DNA of 7,458 nt from an uncultured Eubacterium sp. Lineage in GTDB: Bacteria; Bacillota; Clostridia; Peptostreptococcales; Anaerovoracaceae. The notes beneath the pieces are model-generated. The model was not told the DNA's origin. It did not search any database and saw only the letters and a program-made list of their open reading frames with translations. The translations under genes were made by a program, and so were the position numbers. The DNA is taken from NCBI GenBank assembly GCA_937966095.1, contig CALCKF010000108.1:1-7458 (forward strand), read 5' to 3'. Shown here piece by piece: positions 4,494 through 7,458 of this stretch (within the stretch, counting starts at the first letter, position 1; each line of letters starts with the position of its first letter).

Positions 4494-7100
4494 ATGGCAA
4501 CATCAAAGCTTTCACCAATGATGCAGCAATATATGGATATAAAACATGATTACACGGACTGTATACTTTTTTTCAGACTGGGTGATTTCTACGAAATGTT
4601 TTTTGATGATGCAGTTCTTGCTTCTCGTGAACTGGAGCTTACTTTGACGGGAAAAAGCTGCGGAATGGAGGAAAGAGCGCCTATGTGCGGAGTACCTTTT
4701 CATTCTGCAGAAACCTATATAGGACGTCTTGTGGAAAGAGGCTATAAAGTAGCTATATGTGAGCAGACGGAAGACCCTGCAGCTGCGAAGGGAATAGTGA
4801 AAAGAGAAGTTATACGAGTAGTCACACCTGGTACATTGATAAGCAGTGCGATGCTCAAGGAAAACGAAAACAATTATATTGTTTCCGTATTTTATGATGA
4901 AGAAAATATCGGTCTGACTTACTGTGATATTTCTACCGGAGAGATATCACTGACATCCATAGACGGCCCGGCTCTCAGGGAAAGCCTCATAAACGAGCTG
5001 GTAAGAATAAACGCAAGTGAGATTCTGATGGATGAAAATACCGGTATATCCATGGATATCGAGGATGCCGGCAATATACTTTCGACATATTTCAATATCC
5101 TGGACCCATCATATTACAAGGCAGATGCGGTAAGAAATGCTGTAAAAAGACAGTTTGATATTTCGGCTCTTCTGGGTATAGGAATAGAGGAAGATTCCGC
5201 GGCAGAATACGCCCTGGGGTCTATGCTCATATATCTTCATGAAACTCAGAAAAACGCGCTGAATCATATCTCATACCTTAATATATATTCAATGGGAGAC
5301 AGAATGTCCCTGGATAAATCCACTATAAAGAATCTTGAGCTTATAGAAACTCTGTTCGAAAAAAAAACGAAGGGCTCTCTTTTGGGGATAATCGACAGAA
5401 CTCATACAGCTATGGGAGCAAGAAAACTCAAACAGTGGATAAAAGAGCCTCTTAATGATGTAATCAAGATAAATGAAAGGCTGGATGCCGTAGAAGATCT
5501 CCTTGACAATGTGTTGATGAGAAACAACATAAAAGAGTATCTTAAACAGGTGTATGATTTTGAAAGGCTGACAGGCCGCATAGCCTGCGGAACAGCTAAT
5601 GGAAAGGACCTTATAGCATTGAGAAATTCATGCCGTGTCCTCCCTGATATAAAAGCAGAATTGTCCTCAGCAGGATCATTTCTGCTCAAAGCAATAAATG
5701 AAAATATAAATTCTCTTGAAAAGATATATGGTCTTATTGATTCTGCCATAGTAGAAGATGCGCCTCTTACGGTAAAGGAAGGAGGGCTGATAAAGCCCGG
5801 CTATTCTTCTGCTCTGGACGAGCTGAAAAATTCGATAAAGGATGCTCAGGACTGGATAACGGGACTTGAAGCATATGAACGCGAGCGTACCGGGATAAAA
5901 AATCTGAAGGTCGGATACAACAAGGTTTTCGGATATTATCTGGAAGTGACCAGGTCATATTATGATATGATACCGGAGAATTATATAAGAAAGCAGACTC
6001 TTGTCAACTGTGAACGTTTTATAACTCCGGAACTTAAAGAGACGGAACGTCTTGTTCTCAATGCAGAGTCCAAGATCAATCAGATGGAATATGAACTGTT
6101 CCTCAATGTAAGACAGGAACTGCAGACATATATAAACGAAATACAGGAGACTTCAAAATCGATTTCTGATCTTGATGTTCTTGCTTCTTTTGCAGAGGTA
6201 AGCGAAAAGAATGGATATACCAAACCTTTAGTTGACGATGGAGACAGGATATCAATACAAAAAGGAAGACATCCTGTGATCGAACAGACCATAAGAGATG
6301 GAATATTTGTAAGCAATGATACATATCTGGACAAGACAGATCAGAGTCTTTTACTCATAACGGGACCGAACATGGCAGGCAAGTCCACTTATATGCGTCA
6401 GACTGCCCTTATTGTGCTTATGGCTCAGGCAGGATGTTTCGTACCGTGTGAAGAAGCGCATATAGGTATATGTGACAGAATATTTACCAGGATAGGAGCA
6501 GCTGACAATCTGGCACAGGGTCAGAGTACGTTTTTCGTTGAAATGAGCGAGCTGGCATATATACTCAATACCGCTACGACGAAGAGTCTTGTTATACTTG
6601 ATGAGATAGGCAGGGGAACCAGCACTTATGACGGGCTTTCTATTGCATGGGCAGCGGCAGAATATCTGTGCAGAAAGGATAGGATGATCAGAACGCTGTT
6701 CGCAACTCATTATCATGAGATGACACAGCTTGAAAAAACTGTTGAAGGAGTAAAGAATCTCAATGTTGATGTGGCGGAAGAAAACGGTGATGTCGTTTTT
6801 CTGCACCGGATAATAGAAGGAAGTGCCAGCAGAAGCTATGGAATCCATGTAGCTAAACTGGCCGGAGCTCCTGTCGAGCTTCTTGACAAAGCACGTGAAA
6901 TACTGTCTGAGCTTGAAAGCAGCAGAAATGAAGACGAGAAAGCTGAAGCCCTGCAGATTTCCTCCGAAGGAGAAAAACAGATGTCGTTTTTTGATATTAT
7001 TCCTGATCCGATCACTGAAAAACTCAGGAATATGGATCTTATGGACACAACTCCGTCTGAAGCACTGAGAATATTGGAGGAATTTAAGAAATACGTATGA
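4494..7100 (+). CDS. mutS: DNA mismatch repair protein MutS
   Basis: MutS is the mismatch-recognising ATPase that slides as a clamp and recruits MutL. Its 868 residues match the family length, and the domains run in canonical order. The mismatch-binding domain I has G-D-F-Y-E-M-F (30-36), with Phe32 and Glu34 as the stacking and hydrogen-bonding pair, then MCGVPFH and ICEQTEDP. The connector and lever domains follow. The clamp region has VGYNKVFGYYLEV (473-485). The ABC ATPase has Walker A GPNMAGKST (624-632), signature S678-TFFVEMSE, Walker B VILDE with D703/E704, and H-loop ATHYHE with His739. Near the C-terminus QMSFF (829-833) fits the beta-clamp-binding consensus, followed by the conserved tail (LRNMDLMDTTPSEAL) for dimer/tetramer contacts. 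No domain is missing, so this is MutS1 rather than MutS2 (no Smr domain). A run of nine adenines lies at codons for EKKT (5359-5367). The stop overlaps the mutL start. Confidence 0.98.
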   Translation: MATSKLSPMMQQYMDIKHDYTDCILFFRLGDFYEMFFDDAVLASRELELTLTGKSCGMEERAPMCGVPFHSAETYIGRLVERGYKVAICEQTEDPAAAKGIVKREVIRVVTPGTLISSAMLKENENNYIVSVFYDEENIGLTYCDISTGEISLTSIDGPALRESLINELVRINASEILMDENTGISMDIEDAGNILSTYFNILDPSYYKADAVRNAVKRQFDISALLGIGIEEDSAAEYALGSMLIYLHETQKNALNHISYLNIYSMGDRMSLDKSTIKNLELIETLFEKKTKGSLLGIIDRTHTAMGARKLKQWIKEPLNDVIKINERLDAVEDLLDNVLMRNNIKEYLKQVYDFERLTGRIACGTANGKDLIALRNSCRVLPDIKAELSSAGSFLLKAINENINSLEKIYGLIDSAIVEDAPLTVKEGGLIKPGYSSALDELKNSIKDAQDWITGLEAYERERTGIKNLKVGYNKVFGYYLEVTRSYYDMIPENYIRKQTLVNCERFITPELKETERLVLNAESKINQMEYELFLNVRQELQTYINEIQETSKSISDLDVLASFAEVSEKNGYTKPLVDDGDRISIQKGRHPVIEQTIRDGIFVSNDTYLDKTDQSLLLITGPNMAGKSTYMRQTALIVLMAQAGCFVPCEEAHIGICDRIFTRIGAADNLAQGQSTFFVEMSELAYILNTATTKSLVILDEIGRGTSTYDGLSIAWAAAEYLCRKDRMIRTLFATHYHEMTQLEKTVEGVKNLNVDVAEENGDVVFLHRIIEGSASRSYGIHVAKLAGAPVELLDKAREILSELESSRNEDEKAEALQISSEGEKQMSFFDIIPDPITEKLRNMDLMDTTPSEALRILEEFKKYV

Positions 7101-7458
7101 TAAAAATACTAGATACAAAAGTTGCTGATAAAATAGCTGCGGGTGAAGTGATAGACCGTCCTGTATCAATAATCAAGGAACTTGTGGAGAATTCCCTCGA
7201 TGCAGGCGCTTCGGGAATAACCGTGGAAATAAAAAACGGCGGGAAATCATATATAAGAGTCACTGATAACGGTTGCGGAATAGATGAGAGGGAGACGGAA
7301 CTGGCATTTATGCGTCATGCAACAAGTAAGATCGCAACAGCTGAAGATCTTGATTATATCGAAACTCTGGGATTCAGAGGGGAAGCGCTTGCCAGCATAT
7401 GCGCGGTTTCCCGGGTGGAATTAATAACCAGGACAGCAGCAGCAAAGACGGGACGCAG
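7097..7458 (+). CDS. mutL: DNA mismatch repair protein MutL, N-terminal part (cut by window edge)
   Basis: The first 120 codons of MutL, the GHKL ATPase that links MutS mismatch recognition to strand incision, are present. Visible are the family opening (VADKIAAGEVIDRP) and motif I KELVENSLDAG with catalytic Glu28 and Mg-binding Asn32. They are followed by motif II DNGCGI with Asp57, the RHATSKI segment (73-79) and motif III GFRGEALASI (92-101). The frame is open to the right edge. The start ATG overlaps the mutS TGA in an ATGA arrangement, which indicates translational coupling. The nearest good SD, GGAGGA at 7076-7081, is 15 nt away, long for direct initiation, so coupling is probably important. 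Whether the C-terminal domain has the endonuclease motif (DQHAxxERxxYE type), expected for a Bacillota MutL, lies outside this window. Confidence 0.97.
   Translation, partial: MIKILDTKVADKIAAGEVIDRPVSIIKELVENSLDAGASGITVEIKNGGKSYIRVTDNGCGIDERETELAFMRHATSKIATAEDLDYIETLGFRGEALASICAVSRVELITRTAAAKTGR

Noticed and set aside
6351..7169. Long antisense open frame (272 codons) opposite the 3' end of mutS and start of mutL
   Set aside because: It has no recognisable domain, is rich in Cys/Phe/Ser/His as expected for the complement of A-rich coding DNA, and overlaps highly conserved MutS motifs on the other strand. It is a shadow frame.
1..7458. A hidden novel system (defence, mobile element, CRISPR, RNA element)
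   Set aside because: Five of the six main genes are well-known housekeeping families, the sixth is a truncated one, and gaps are 24 nt or less. No repeat arrays, integrase, transposase or unexplained ORF of convincing quality was seen.

Overview
The window is a gene-dense, single-strand (+) housekeeping segment. It looks like a clostridial Bacillota chromosome or metagenomic contig. The evidence is the clustering of a short-chain polyprenyl synthase, dxs and a tlyA-type rRNA methyltransferase, good Shine-Dalgarno sequences (AAAGGAGA, AGGAGGT), heavy use of ATA for Ile and AGA/AGG for Arg, a Bacillota-like Dxs N-terminus, and a MutS with a C-terminal clamp-binding motif. No genus can be named from sequence alone.

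Layout: bases 1-55 are a foreign-looking leader. It has a strong ribosome binding site and an ATG at 16 that opens a frame resembling the N-terminus of a Bacteroidota-type ribosome hibernation factor (HPF/RaiA), and it stops matching after about 13 codons. At about base 51-56 the sequence switches abruptly into the middle of a farnesyl/geranyl diphosphate synthase gene (ispA), which lacks its 5' third. After that come an intact dxs (624-2486), an intact tlyA (2470-3261), a PLP-dependent class I/II aminotransferase (3286-4476), an intact mutS (4494-7100), and the first 120 codons of mutL (7097 to the right edge).

Spacing is operon-like throughout: a 1-nt gap ispA-dxs, a 17-nt overlap dxs/tlyA, 24 nt tlyA-aminotransferase, 17 nt aminotransferase-mutS, and a 4-nt ATGA overlap mutS/mutL. 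No intergenic stretch is long enough to hold an obvious internal promoter, terminator, riboswitch or RNA gene, and no stretch over 300 bases lacks a gene. The transcript would combine isoprenoid precursor synthesis (Dxs makes DXP, the IspA product condenses IPP/DMAPP), rRNA 2'-O-methylation (TlyA), amino-acid transamination and DNA mismatch repair (MutS/MutL).

I see no mobile element, CRISPR array, toxin-antitoxin pair, defence locus or other undescribed system. The most notable signal is the apparent chimeric junction at the left edge. The rest is ordinary core metabolism and repair, with a somewhat unusual gene order.
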